Assembly (NCBI GenBank): GCA_015143295.1
Contig: CM026562.1
Span: 7,778,041 to 7,842,040, forward strand
Source: Tetracentron sinense
Lineage: Eukaryota; Streptophyta; Magnoliopsida; Trochodendrales; Trochodendraceae
Length of the DNA stretch: 64,000 nt
Direction of reading: 5' to 3'
The notes under the pieces: generated by a model
Told to the model about the DNA's origin: nothing
What the model saw: only the letters and a program-made list of their open reading frames with translations
Database searches by the model: none
Made by a program: the position numbers and the translations under genes
In this document: in pieces, positions 10,201 through 21,310 of the stretch
Layout of the letters: the number at the start of each line of letters is the position of its first letter
How positions within the stretch are numbered: position 1 is the first letter of the stretch

Positions 10201-11484
10201 GAATGTCGGTACTCCATCTACCGACATTCCTTTTATGGTTAAAAACTGTACCACGTGGGGTGTATTTAAGGCAAGCTAGGCCCATTTTTAGAAAAGATCA
10301 GGAATTGCAGCAAAACATCTACCGCCATTCTCAATCTCAGGGGAATGGCGGTACTGGTTCTACCTTCATTCCCTATTTTTACGTGTAAACCAGTCTGCAC
10401 GCCCCCTGCGCACTCCAGTTGCTCCAAGCACGCCTCTGGTCTCCTCCACTCCCTCCCTCCACCTACCCTAGTACGAATGCCCAATGAGTCCCAGGCCTCC
10501 CCTGCTATAAGTACTCACCCATCTTCAAATTCTGGAGAGGATCCAAAAATACCCAAAAGAAATCCTTGTGAAAAACCCCCCTGTATAATCCGAAGCATAT
10601 CTCGCCTTGTATGGGAGTCCTGCGAACCTAGGGGATCAACCTTGGCTCTCATTTTCTTGGAGGTTACTCAGCCACAGCCATTACCATCACCAGTAAAGCA
10701 TGGAAAAATCAACAGGGTAGGGTGCTCCCCTACACCTTTTCTTTTTTTCTTCTGTAAAGCTCATGTGAGCTCCTGGTCCAATTCCAGGAGACTTTTGTTT
10801 CTTCCAAATCCAAGAGTAGAGGTCACCATGCCTTCCCATAGGCATGGGGGCCCTCTCCAGGGAAAAAGGTTGTTATTCGTCTGTGATCCGGCCTCACCAT
10901 GGCATCAAGCCATGCCCCAGGATCCCCCAAACTTCTAAAGTGTCCTTAGACCAATAAAGAAAACTCTAGAGTAGCCCTGGTTCGAAGCCCATAAGAAAAC
11001 ATTAAAATTCTGAAAAAATTCAAAAATGGCGGTAAACACAGTACCACTATTTCTGGGTTTTCCCATTGCAGTGGCTCTGAGTTGAATTTTTGGGGTCCTG
11101 GTCCATTCTAGGGCCTGGACTTGGTCCCTGAAACTCCCCCTGTCCTCCCCTGGTCCTTCCAGGCTTACCAGATCACTCTAACTATGGTTAAAATCCACTG
11201 AACCAGAGAGGACACAATGTCGGTGAACTATTCACCGAAATTCTGAGTTTTCTTCTTATTGGCACAAATGGCCACTGTAGGCCCAATCCAGACCAGGCCC
11301 ATGACTTTTGACAAAGTCTCCTGAATACCCTCAAAGGTCCAAGACCCTCTTGGGTTCACCCCTGACCTTCACCTTGGCTGCAAAGCCACTATTTCAAAAA
11401 TAGTGACATTGGTGATACTCACAGTACCGCCAATTCCATTCTGTGAAGAAATAGAATTTACGGTACTGTATCTACTGTAAATTC
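10201..11484. repeat. Run of seven 29-31-nt inverted-repeat units with 7-nt spacer inside the long LTR
   Basis: Units at 10201-10229, 10302-10330, 10343-10371, 11024-11052, 11215-11243, 11407-11435 and 11454-11484. Each has an arm like GAATGTCGGTA, a 7-nt spacer, and the inverse arm TACCGACATTC. Unit 1 is a perfect 11-bp inverted repeat. Unit 7 pairs GAATTTACGGTA with TACTGTAAATTC. Units 2-6 have some unmatched positions. Arm 2 of unit 2 and arm 1 of unit 3 also pair perfectly (TACCGCCATTC with GAATGGCGGTA). The spacer is 7 nt in every unit, often of the form CTNNATC or CTNNTTC. Confidence 0.8.
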
Positions 11485-12042
11485 CAGTGCTTTTATATAA
11501 TAGTGACCTTGCATAGGGCCCAGACCAGTAGGAGGTCAGTCTATGCCTTGCTGCACTGCCTGGGTCCACCTCAGACCTGCCTAGACCCTTAACCGGGGTT
11601 AGACTTAATCCCGGTTAACTTTTAACCATGGTTTAGACCATTTAGTTTTAGGAAAATCCGAAAAAAAATCCTTTAAAAATCTAAAAAATTGCGTCATCTC
11701 TCATGTTCCTGCTCGTCTTTCATACTCTATCTCTTTCGATTCGCCCATGATCTTCATATGGGTAAGTAGAACTAATAATCCCGTATTAAATTGTTAAACA
11801 TCTGCAATCTATTTTCAAAAATATCTGCAAGGAACCAGATCTTTATACTTAGAATTGGGGCATAATTTTTTTATTTTTTATTTTTTGGATTTTTTGGGGT
11901 ATGGATACTTGGAATTGGAGCAGATTTGTTATAAAATTTTTGGGAGTTTTAATTTTCCAGTTCTACAACAAACGTACCAAGTCACATCATCAATATTTTT
12001 TAGTTGTTTGAACTTTTTACCATGATTGCTCTTAATGTTATC

Positions 12043-12084
12043 TACAAACACTTGGGGGGGTAAAGTCCACACCAAGTGTTTGTA
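12043..12084. repeat. Perfect 13-bp inverted repeat (hairpin)
   Basis: tacaaacacttgg (12043-12055) and ccaagtgtttgta (12072-12084) are separated by 16 nt. It lies inside the long LTR. Its sequence is unrelated to the 29-nt units at 10201-11484. Confidence 0.85.
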
Positions 12085-12479
12085 ATTTTGCCAAAGTGAA
12101 AACCCTTATTAGTATTGTCTCTGAGACAAATACCCACAACTGCAACACAATACTCTTATCTTGTTCTATTCTATTATGTAGACAGCAACCTTACTCAACA
12201 CTGTATGTATATGCACACACACATATATCAAGGATCATATGCATCCATAATTCTCTGGGTTGTTCAGAAACATGCACTCATGTTTGAATCTAAAATTCTA
12301 AATATAACTCATTCATTTAATGCAATTATATATATGCATATGTTGTGCACTTCACTAACGTTCACCAGCAGAAATATTTTCTAAACAAACCAAAAAAATA
12401 TGATTTGGACCTTTTAACCATGATTAGCAATCCTAACCATGGTTAAATCACCATTTAACTTTGGTTAAGCAACCCTAGG

Positions 12480-12706
12480 CCTCCAGGCTTACACCCTTGT
12501 CCTCTAGGTCCTTGCCTTAGCCTCCGATCTTAAACCCTAGCCTTCGAGCTCAACCCATGGCCTCCGGGCCCAATCTTTTGGCCTCCAAGTCCAATCTCTT
12601 GGCCTTCGGGCCCATGCCTTAGCCTCCAGGCCCAATCCTTAGCCTTCGGACCCAACCTTAAGCCTCCGGGCCCAATCCTTAGCCTCCGGGCCCAATCATT
12701 CTAAAC
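12480..12706. repeat. Tandem repeat of about 20-21 bp, roughly ten degenerate units
   Basis: The unit resembles ccttagcctccgggcccaat. The last units (about 12645-12700) are nearly identical and the earlier ones have diverged. GC-rich minisatellite near the 3' end of the long LTR. Confidence 0.85.
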
Positions 12707-13139
12707 CATGCACTTGACCAACTCAGCCAATCAAACCTTAGTCCCCGAACTAAACCCTAGCCACCCCGGTGCACACACACAGTCCCCTAGTCTCGACACG
12801 GGCTCAGGTACTAGAACTACGCTCGGTTTGATCTCACCCCATGTGAGTACATAGGAAACTCAATCTAGGTTCGACCTTAGTTAAGATTTTCTCCTTTCTA
12901 AGATTAGTATACTCTAAAACTTAGGCATTTGATTAAAACTTTGACATTAATTTGGCTTATACCTAGGGAGTAGGTCCATTGTAAAATGGGGGTCCCAGGG
13001 TGCCTAACACTTTCCCTGAGACTTAATCGAACCTCTTACCTAGACTCTCATTGAGACCGTTAGATCTTATCCAAATTCGGGACTTATCCCTCATAATTAA
13101 TAAGTGGCGACTCGAGTGGGCCCAAAAACCGTGCTCAGA

Positions 13140-13327
13140 CATGGTATCTATCAGTGTAGAAAAAAAGTCGTCTAGCCAAGACTTTTAACACCTAGATTAT
13201 GATATAGTGAAGCACTCACTAAATCTTAGCATCGCCTCACCTTGGGAATCCTTTATCGTATATGCATTACTTGGATGCTTTGACCACACTAGTATCTATT
13301 GACCATGAGAAATTATATGACAGTCCT
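13140..13327 (+). mobile_element. RTE-type LINE copy A, middle segment
   Basis: Continues the segment ending at 3199 and matches 56516-56760. It contains the same roughly 200-bp non-RTE insertion found in copy B (the aaaaaagtc...gatgctttgaccacact stretch), then a peptide like VSIDHEKLYD. It is cut at 13327 by the Tekay-like LTR. Confidence 0.7.
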
Positions 13328-15225
13328 TGTAGAGACCCAAAAATTTCTACGTATTGGAACTTGTGCAACTGAATGAAAACATTGAAATTGTGTTCAAACA
13401 TCTCAATTAATGTTATTCCGTGTTTAACTAAGTTAAACCATGTTGTGTGACCAAAGACTAAAGTGTACTATTAAGAAAATAAGAAAAACAAAGGAATCAG
13501 GGCAAACCGGTCGACCGACTGGTGGGAAAAATGCATAAAATCAAAATAGTAGCCTCCTAAGCCAAACCGGTCGACTGATCAGCAACTGGTCGACCGCCCA
13601 ACCAAACCGGTCGACCATCTGGCCCTAAATTTGCCTAGAAATCCCAATTTATGTCGAATTTCGAGATTTAACAATTTTTAATTAACCCTATGCCTATAAA
13701 TAGATCACTAACTCGTGGGTTTTAGGGTTTCAAACATTCTAAGAGTTTTAGAAATTCCAGAGAGAGTTTGCACAAGGTTTTTACAAGGAAAAGAAGGAAA
13801 AACTTGGAGATCTCATCCAAAACCATTCTCAAGCGATTAATCGAAGGGAAGCAATTCGAAAGGTACTATATATATTGTACTTTTAATGATACTATGATAA
13901 GAATAAATCCTAATTAAGATCTGAATATGCTTGCATGATGGAAACAAGGTATGGGGTTCAATGTTAGAATGGATTATGGGAAAATAATGTGATATGGTTA
14001 TTGTTTTTAATGGAAAATGATATTGGAAATTTTTATATGGTAATGAGAATGATGATATAGTGTTTCGAATGGATATATGATGGAATTGTTGATGGGATTA
14101 TGGTTACGGATTTATGATCATGAGATTAGGGTTACGGGATTATGATCATGGAATGATGATTATGGAATTGAGATTATCAAATTGTTTTGATGTTAGCAAC
14201 CCTATTAACATGATTTGAATGTAAATAACCTACATGAATGATAAGTATTATGGTATGATGTTTACATGCTAAATTATGAATAATTATGCATTTATGATGG
14301 TTGAATTTCAGATAGGTAAATACTTAAAGGATGATATTAACAACCCCAAATTCTCTAACCATCATTATATGGGTGGCTTTTGTGCACTTTCGCTTATGAG
14401 ATATCAGAATCTAAGAGATAACCTAGATGAAATTTAATCATGACATTCAAGCACATTGTTCACGGCATGGTAAGTTATTAAGTCTACACAAGTCTCACAT
14501 GATCATGCATGGATACAGAACTGACATAACTCTGGTGTGTAACTGGTATGGACATTGAAATCTGGTATAGACCTTGGTATTGAAATTTGGTATGGACATG
14601 AGAATTTGGTATGGACTGTCATGTTACTATTGTGATTTTACATGCATATGCACATGCATCACAAGTCTCCACGGAATGATGATATGGATATGTTTACATG
14701 TTTCCGCACTCTGATTATGTAAAATATGGATATGTATGATATAATTGAAATTGCATGATATGATATGTTATATTGTTAATTGTACTTTATATACACTGAG
14801 CGTTTTCAATGCTCAACCGAATTAATACTGTCAGCAGGTTTAGGAGGATTCGATAGTTGTGCTACATGACCTTGGATTGAGGAAGAATATACTGAGGAGC
14901 AGGAAGGTGATTACCAAAATTAAGAAGTCGATTTAGATCACTATCTATATTATTGATCCTTTAGTTAGTTGTTTTTATTTCAATTTTGAGAGAGATGTAA
15001 TAAGATACAATTTAAGTTGATGTTGCTTAGGTTTAGTTTTGTAATTGAGATCATATGGGTGATCAGATTATTCTGCTAGTTTTACAACAGTTTAAATAAT
15101 TTATATTATAGAAGAAATTGTGAGGCTCACTTTTAGCATGCCTTTTATGTTGTTAATTTAATATGGATATGTAGTGTCATGGGTCCAAGGTCTCATTGAC
15201 CAATATGAGATTTTGGGGCGCAACA
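13328..15225 (+). mobile_element. Solo LTR, Tekay/Del-like gypsy element
   Basis: Starts TGTAGAGACCC and ends ttttggggcgcaaca, close to the end sequence usual for Tekay-type LTRs. Flanks are gtcct on the left and atccc on the right, a poor 3/5 match for a target duplication. However, the RTE sequence resumes in register at 15226, which supports the insertion. It has the same organisation as the LTR at 33551-35695 (for example aatgctcaaccgaatta near 14810 beside atgctcagtcgaatta near 35343). Palindromic units based on ccggtcgaccgg lie at 13507-13623. No internal coding region remains. Confidence 0.78.
13506..13623. repeat. Palindrome cluster (ccggtcgaccgg type) in the Tekay-like LTR
   Basis: Four units: accggtcgaccgac near 13507, accggtcgactg near 13567, actggtcgaccgcc near 13585 and accggtcgaccatc near 13607. 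The core ggtcgacc is self-complementary. Confidence 0.8.
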
Positions 15226-16235
15226 ATCCCAAAGAATAATTATTGTGGGTGTTGGTAAAGAAAATAGTTGCGAGAAAATATATTGATATCATTAAGAACA
15301 TGTATGGGGAAGCAGTAATTATCATGAAAAAAATTGTTGACATGACAAATGATTTCTTTGTGATAATAAGATTACATCAAGGGTCAATTATGAGTCTTAA
15401 TTGTTCTATATTGTAATGGATGAATTAGAGGGCTCAAATTATATGAGAGGTCTCTTGGTGTATTTTATTTGCAGATTACGTAGTATTAATTCATAAAACT
15501 AAAGTGGGGGTAAATGCAAAACTAGAATTTGGAGGGACATCTTGAAATCTAAAGGTTTCAAAAATAAGTCGGACTAAGACTGAATATATGAAATGCGCCT
15601 TTCGTAAGAACATAATTTGGGTAGAGGTGGTAGTTAAGATATATTATCAAGAGATGCCTCAATGTGACTATTTTCAGTATCTCAACTTAGTTATTCACAA
15701 GGATGGAGAGATTGAGGAGGATATTGTCCATAGAATTAGAACTGGCCGGCTAAAGTGAAGAAGTGCTTCTGAGTGCTCTGTGGCTGATGCATTCTGATCA
15801 ATCTAAATGAATTTTTTTATAAGACAATGATAAGATCATCTATGCTTTATGGAGCAACACATTGGGCTACTAAGAAATAACATATTAATAAACTTAGTGT
15901 AACCCGAGTTACGGATGTTGAGAGAATGAGTGGCTCTACTAGGTGATATAATAAGGGAAAGTCTACTGAGATTGTTTGGACACGTTCAACAAAGACCATT
16001 AATGGCTCTTGTGAGAATGAGTGAATTGGTGCAATTTGATTCTATAAAAGGGCAAAAGAAAGGTAAGAAATGATGTGGATGGACTATGGAGATAGTGTGA
16101 AAATCTTTAATAAAACAAGTTTTACCAGAAGACATGCCTTTTAATCAAACAAGATGATAGAAAAAGTTTTGTCTTGTCGATCCCAATTATTTGTGATAAG
16201 TCATTGATGATGAATATTATAGTTATTGTAAATGG
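15226..16235 (+). pseudogene. RTE-type LINE copy A, reverse transcriptase C-terminal part and 3' end
   Basis: Degraded reverse transcriptase and downstream region, with many stops. Peptide fragments across frames include KYIDIIKNMY, IRLHQGS, IHKDGEIEEDI and, at the end, a DPNYL-like string followed by ttgatgatgaatatta, a 3' terminus typical of plant RTE LINEs. Copy B (56300-58165) aligns over nearly all of it. It provides no active enzyme. It is the host sequence for two LTR insertions (3200-13139 and 13328-15225). Confidence 0.8.
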
Positions 16236-17470
16236 ATGGTTTATGGGTCAGCTGACCAGCCAACGTCTGGAGGATAGTGCTAGTAGCACTGCTTGAAACA
16301 AGGTTTTCACCCAAGTTATGGATCTGGACACACATGGGCGCGTCTGCACATATGGACGGGGTGCTACCCCTGCACAGTTCTGTGTTACAGAGGCAAATAA
16401 TTGGAGGAGAAGGGCAGATGAATTGAGGTAGTGAACTAGTCTCTGGTGGCTCGCCAAATGACTATGAAGGCTGAAATAACTGAAGTTAGAGACCGGTTGA
16501 GGGTGTTTCAGGAGTTCATGGAGCACAAGAACGCCCAACATTTTCCCTCCTTCCCCACACCATCCCCTTTTCTAGATCGCAATGCTACCCAACCTCTAGA
16601 TGATCCCACTGGACCATTTTCTTGCTCATGTTGTATTACACAATTATTATTTCTAAAACACATTGTTGAGCAATATTTATTGTTCATGTTCACTATTTGG
16701 ATGGTTTTGATATGTTATCTTTTTTTCATATTGAATGAAAAGGAATTAGCCATGTTTTTGTATATGCATGTTACGGAATGTGAATGAACAACTGTGAATG
16801 AACAGGTTACAGGTGTACAGGTTATTATGATTGTGCTAAAAAGATTATTTTTAAAAAATATATAGACATTAATGATGGAAATTAATCCAGCGCTAATGGT
16901 GTTTCCAAATTAGTGATGGGCAATTCCCATCGCAAATGTGGCATTAGAGACGAAATTGTTACGGTCACAAATTCTTCATTAGAGACGGAAAATAAACCAT
17001 CATTGTTAATAATTAGAGACGGCATAATTCCCGTTGCTGATGTTGTAAAATCTATCGCAAATACCATTTTTCATCACTAATGATCATTTTTTAACCAACC
17101 GAAATAAACCCATTAGAGACAAAAATAAACCCGTCGCAAAATGTATTAGAGATAGAAAATAAACCGTCATTGTTAATAAATAGAGACGGAACAATTTCCA
17201 TTGCTGATGTTGTAAAATCCGTTGCAAATACCATTTTCCATCACTAACTATCCTTCTTTAACCAACCGAAATAAATCCATTAGCGACGACAATAATCCGT
17301 CGCTAAATAGCAATGAAAAATTATTACCGTCTCTAAAACCCATTAGTTGCGGTCGCATTAGCAACAAATTAGCGACGAACACAATTTTTGTCGCTAATGA
17401 TTTTAGCGATGAAAAATGGACTTTTAGAGATGGAACAATTCTGTCGCTGATCGTTAGATTTGTTGTAGTG
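16236..17470 (+). mobile_element. CACTA element, truncated 3' part with terminal repeat
   Basis: The right terminus ttgttgtagtg at 17460-17470 is the inverse of CACTACAACAA. Upstream, 16860-17450 holds many subterminal units such as ttagagacgg and cccgtcgctaat, as in plant CACTA elements. The left end is missing; the element begins where RTE copy A ends. Confidence 0.8.
16446..16640 (+). pseudogene. Fragment of a CACTA-encoded protein C-terminus
   Basis: About 60 codons with the motif TEVRDRLRVFQEFME, a charged helical stretch that resembles the C-terminal end of proteins carried by plant CACTA elements. A proline-rich tail follows. Only this piece is readable; upstream frames (16290-16440) hold short similar words with stops. 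Function cannot be assigned beyond origin in the element. Confidence 0.5.
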
Positions 17471-17814
17471 GGATACCGAATCCACTGAGTACTTTGTTTA
17501 AGGGTTTATAATTAATAACTAGCCTGAGAACTCATCTTTCGAGTTCAGTAGCATTTTCAACATAAAAAAGTTGAGCAACTCCAGGGAGTAGAGCTAGGCC
17601 TAGTTAAGCCTTTTTTCTAAGAAGACCTTTAACTTCTTCTTCATAGAACACTAAGAGTGGTTCATTCATATGAATGGCATGAGCCTTAGTTGGGATATGT
17701 ATTTAATCGGAGTTTGTAACATATGGAAGGCTCATCATATGTTTCTTGTTGTGTAGCGTTAATTATTCTAGGTGAGGGGGTTAATGCCCAACATTTGGAG
17801 AGCAAATCTTCTAG
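17471..17814. other. Spacer without recognisable feature
   Basis: Non-coding sequence between the CACTA end and the left arm of a long inverted repeat. No conserved protein words and no clear repeat are seen. Confidence 0.6.
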
Positions 17815-17990
17815 TACGCACCTAATACCAAAATTGGTATTAGGAACCCACATACCCAATACTAGTGTTATACCGCAAACAACATTTGGTTTTATCTCAT
17901 TTAATGCACTTTCCGGTATACAAACCAGAAAAGGATAAAAACGTCATTTTAGTTTTTGCCTTATGGTTTTCTAAATTTAAGGTTGTTAGG
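17815..17990 (+). repeat. Left arm of a long inverted repeat pair
   Basis: Matches the reverse complement of about 21865-22040 over about 150 bp with scattered differences. Shared words include ttggtattagg, cacatacccaata, aaacaacatttggtttt and ttttagtttttgcctt. The arms enclose the CACTA element and MITE pieces. Confidence 0.75.
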
Positions 17991-18097
17991 TTTTCTTACT
18001 TTATCTGGTGATTAAGGGACTTGTAAGTTGTAAGTTTCTTAGGAGCAGTGAAATTCAAGTTAAACTATGTCTCCTTTACTTTGTCGAAACTTGGCCC

Positions 18098-18167
18098 ATA
18101 CTAATGTTTTTAAAGATGGAACCAAATTCTCTTCGGTGATAGCCGCATTTGGTAAATCCGGTTATGC
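18098..18167 (+). repeat. Hairpin MITE, left part, split by a CACTA element
   Basis: Reads accaaattctcttcggtgat, then gcatttggtaaatccggttatgc. It continues in register at 21079 with cccttgatgtcaccacatgtccc, the order seen uninterrupted at 3075-3136. Confidence 0.75.
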
Positions 18168-18520
18168 CACTACAACAAAACTACCGACTAGCAACGGAAA
18201 TATTCCGTCTCTGATACGGTTTTTCCGTGTCTAATACTCTTAGACAGAAATATTAGCCATCACTATACCGTTACGGATGCTCGCGTCACTAATGACATTA
18301 GAAACAGAACGAAGTATGCTCACATCACTAATGACATTAGAGACGGAACGAAGTATCCGTTACTAATATGGCATTAGACACGGAAGATTCCATGTCTAAT
18401 ACATTTATTCGGGAACAAATGCATACATTTATGTTGTGTCACTATTTTCGTCTCTAATGAAGCATTAGACAAGGAAATAGTTCCGTCTCTAATACCGTAT
18501 TTGTGACGGAACTATTTTCA

Positions 18521-20150
18521 CATCTTCCCATGGCTCTCCAAGTACACAATTTAGACAAGGGGTAGATGCATTTCTTGTTCAAATATGTACCCAGAGAACA
18601 ATAGGGATGACTGACTAACAAAAATATTCTCAAATTGAGTGTGTAGGAGCGACTTATACATACTTCGGGATTATGCATTCTCAAGCTATCTACACGGACA
18701 ATTCAAGAATCATTTGCAAACAATATTCCTCTTCATATACAAGACGAATCAGTTATTAGATGCAATGTAGTCCACGTAAGAACTAACCATCGTAATCTAC
18801 AACGAATCTGTCCATAGTGATGATAAGAGAGATACTTATCAGACAATGATTCTTGAACGAGAGATCTAAGTTTCAATGCATGCACATTCACAATGACCTT
18901 GAGGGATGCATGAATCACTATTTGTCTTACAACCCACTGATCATAACTATATGGACAATCCGCCCACATGATAATGTACGTATCAAATACATTATCATGC
19001 TCCATTCGAACACAATTATGCACGTAAAGGATCAACAATCTCGTAGTTTTAACAAAAAGGATGAACATCAAATAAACATGCATTACAATCAAAGGGAGTC
19101 TACAATAAAAGTATTGAAAAGAATCCTTTTATCAGACTATACATCAAAGAGATATTAATTTATATATTTTTAAATATTTTTGAGAGGTCTGGAAATCCAG
19201 AGCTTAAAATATTCATTCAACTCATGCTTGGTAAGGAAAGAGTCGACCATGCCTACTTTTTTTTTTTGGAAGGTAAGAGTCGACCATTACTCACCACTTG
19301 CGAGAAAAGTCACTTTGTGATTGAGCAAAGCATATATGGATTTTGGTTTGGAGTTCGTTCAAACTCGTAAAAAAGAAGAATGGCTGTGAAATTGGAGTAA
19401 TATCCAAGGTTGTAGGCCTTAGGAGAAGGAATTCCTCAGGAGGACTCTATCATGGCTCTTCTTTTCTCTATAGTTGGTAACGTAACAAGGAGCTTAAATC
19501 ATATTCGTGAGCTGTTTTTTCTTCAAGAGCTCAAATGATGAATATATCCTTGTGTTGGTCACACAAATCCTATTCTTCCATCTCTCGTCAATCCTCGTCT
19601 TTGTATCGTTTTATAGATAATTTACTTCAGAATATAAGCAAACAAACAGAGAAAACAAGAGAATAATCCATGGCACTAAGCTTCTTCAGAGTATGGGAAT
19701 ATAGTTAGATGTTGGGACTTACTCAAACTCCCTGAATCTCAGTGCTTGAGTAGGTGTAGATATTGGACTTGCTCTTCCCCTCTAATTCACAATTTTTCTG
19801 AAGTGCTTTTTTTTTTAAACATATATTTTGATGAAAACTGATCCTATACCCATATCCTGTTACTTCAACGCGAGTAACCGTGAGAGCTAGCAGAGGATCT
19901 AGGTACCATTAAAACTTGTCGATCTCATGAGCAACTTTTTTTGGTTGGGATTAAAAGTGAAATATCAAATGAAATAGAGAAAAATCCAGTATATCAATGA
20001 ATTACAATCTGGAAGAAATGAAATGGAGAATAAGGAACCAAATCATTTCAGTTTACCATCGAAATCGAAATATGAACATATCAGATGCTATGAAAGATCT
20101 AGGGTTATAGAAATCCAGAATGACAATCAAATCAAAATTTAAAAAGAAAT
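18521..20150. other. Interior of the non-autonomous CACTA element, no recognised gene
   Basis: About 1.6 kb of unique-looking sequence with short open frames of at most about 120 codons that show no family features. No transposase words are visible. It could be captured host DNA or internal-deletion filler. Confidence 0.55.
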
Positions 20151-20195
20151 TATTACCGAGGGTTGAGAAACTGATGATGAGCGTGGAGTTGGTGG

Positions 20196-20640
20196 CACTG
20201 TTGGTCTAGGGAGAGACAGAAATACAGAGAGAACATGCACAGAGTCCACAGATAGAAAGCATAGAGGGAGAATGAGAGACAGAAATACAGAGAGAGAATA
20301 GAGCAGAGAGAGAGACAGAGACAGGAGAGAAAGAGATAGATAGAGAGAGAGAGAGAGAGAGAGCTCGGCAAAGAGAGAGAGCGAGAGAGACAGAGAGAGA
20401 GCACAAGGGACTTATGAGATTCGCGGCAGTGGTCGGAGCCGAGAGAGACAGAGAGAGAGCACAAGGGACTTATGAGATTTGCGGCAGTGGTCGGAGCAGA
20501 CAGAGACATGAGAGAAAGAGATAGATAGAGAGAGAGAGAGAGAGCTCGTCAAAGAGAGAGAGCGAGAGAGACAGAGAGAGAGAGCACAAGGGACTTATGA
20601 GATTCGCGGCAGTGGTCGGAGCCGAGAGAGAGAGAGCTCG
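20196..20640. repeat. GA-rich microsatellite with a 40-bp unit repeated three times
   Basis: gagagagacagagagag-type sequence is interrupted by a near-identical 40-bp unit starting gcacaagggacttatgagat at 20401, 20459 and 20584. Open frames crossing it are composition artefacts. Confidence 0.9.
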
Positions 20641-21078
20641 AGCTCTGTATAGGAGATGGTTTTAGGGGGAAATACAAGTTTCGCGGGTTAGGGATTAAGT
20701 CATCTGAATATAAGATTATTAAAGACGAAAATATTTCCGTCTATAATACTATTTTTTGCTTTAGAAACGGAAACATTTATGTCTCTAATCATGTTAGGAT
20801 TTAGATATGGAAATATTTCTGTTTCTAATGATCCTTTAACTTAGAGACGGATATTTTGCGTCACTAACAACAACTTTCGTGTCTACATACATTAGAGACG
20901 AAAACTATTATGTCACTAATCTATGTTTTATTAAGAAAATGTACATAAAATTTGGAATATATATTAGAGACAGAATATTTGTGATAGAATTTGTTTCCGT
21001 GTCTATAAGTGAGGTATTAGAGATAGAACTGTTTCCATCTCTAGTATTTTGTTGCTAGTCGGTAATTTTGTTGTTGTG

Positions 21079-21310
21079 CCCTTGATGTCACCACATGTCC
21101 CTTTTGATTCCCTTAATTGTAGTTAAGATTCACTCACCCATTCTTAGTTTTTAGAAAAAATATTAATTTTTTTAAAAATATTTTAATATTTTTTTCTAAA
21201 AACCAAGGATGGTGAGTGAACTTTAGGGGTGGGTGAATCTTAACCACAGCTAACGGGTGTAAAAAGGGACACATGGCAACAACCTCATGGGCATAACTGG
21301 ATTCCCCATA
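21079..21310. repeat. Hairpin MITE, right part (rejoins 18098-18167)
   Basis: Arms: gttaagattcactcacccat, then cttagtttttagaaaaaata (21122-21165), and the inverse near 21190-21265 (ttctaaaaaccaagg, gtgagtgaa, ggtgggtgaatcttaaccac). An AT-rich centre lies between them. The outer wings are ccacatgtccctttt (left) and aaaagggacacatgg (right). Confidence 0.85.

Larger units (their letters stand above)
3200..13139 (+). mobile_element. Long solo LTR (Tat/Ogre-like), split by an L1 LINE
   Basis: Begins TGTAAACACCC at 3200 and ends near 13137-13139. It is flanked by acatgg (3194-3199 and 13139-13144), a 5-6-bp target-site duplication in RTE sequence that is contiguous in the other RTE copy (tccacatggtatctat near 56512). 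Removing the LINE leaves about 3.4 kb with no pol coding, as expected for a solo LTR. The 3' part has ggtgcctaacac followed by agtggcgactc, wording I associate with Tat/Ogre-type gypsy LTRs. Orientation is inferred from the TG start and the position of those motifs. Lineage assignment is tentative; the LTR call is stronger. Confidence 0.65.
18168..21078. mobile_element. Non-autonomous CACTA element (2.9 kb)
   Basis: The left end CACTACAACAAAACTACCGA and the inverse of the right end CACAACAACAAAATTACCGA agree at 18 of 20 positions, and both continue with ctagcaac. Subterminal arrays of attagagacgga-type units fill 18180-18520 and 20690-21060. The interior has no transposase and contains a GA-rich block. 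A clear 3-bp target duplication is not seen (tgc beside ccc), but the interrupted MITE rejoins exactly across it. Confidence 0.88.

Noticed and set aside
10345-10938. 197-codon plus-strand open frame
   Set aside because: It lies inside the long LTR and overlaps the palindromic units. It has low-complexity composition and no family motif.
10201-11484. CRISPR-like array of 29-nt repeats
   Set aside because: Spacing is irregular (40-650 bp), the units are palindromic and diverged, no cas genes are present, and the sequence is from a plant genome.
18454-19158. Open frames within the CACTA interior
   Set aside because: Short, on both strands, without recognisable domains or codon bias; described as interior filler instead.
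20153-20509. Ser/Leu-rich open frames on the minus strand
   Set aside because: Product of the GA microsatellite; such frames are open by composition only.
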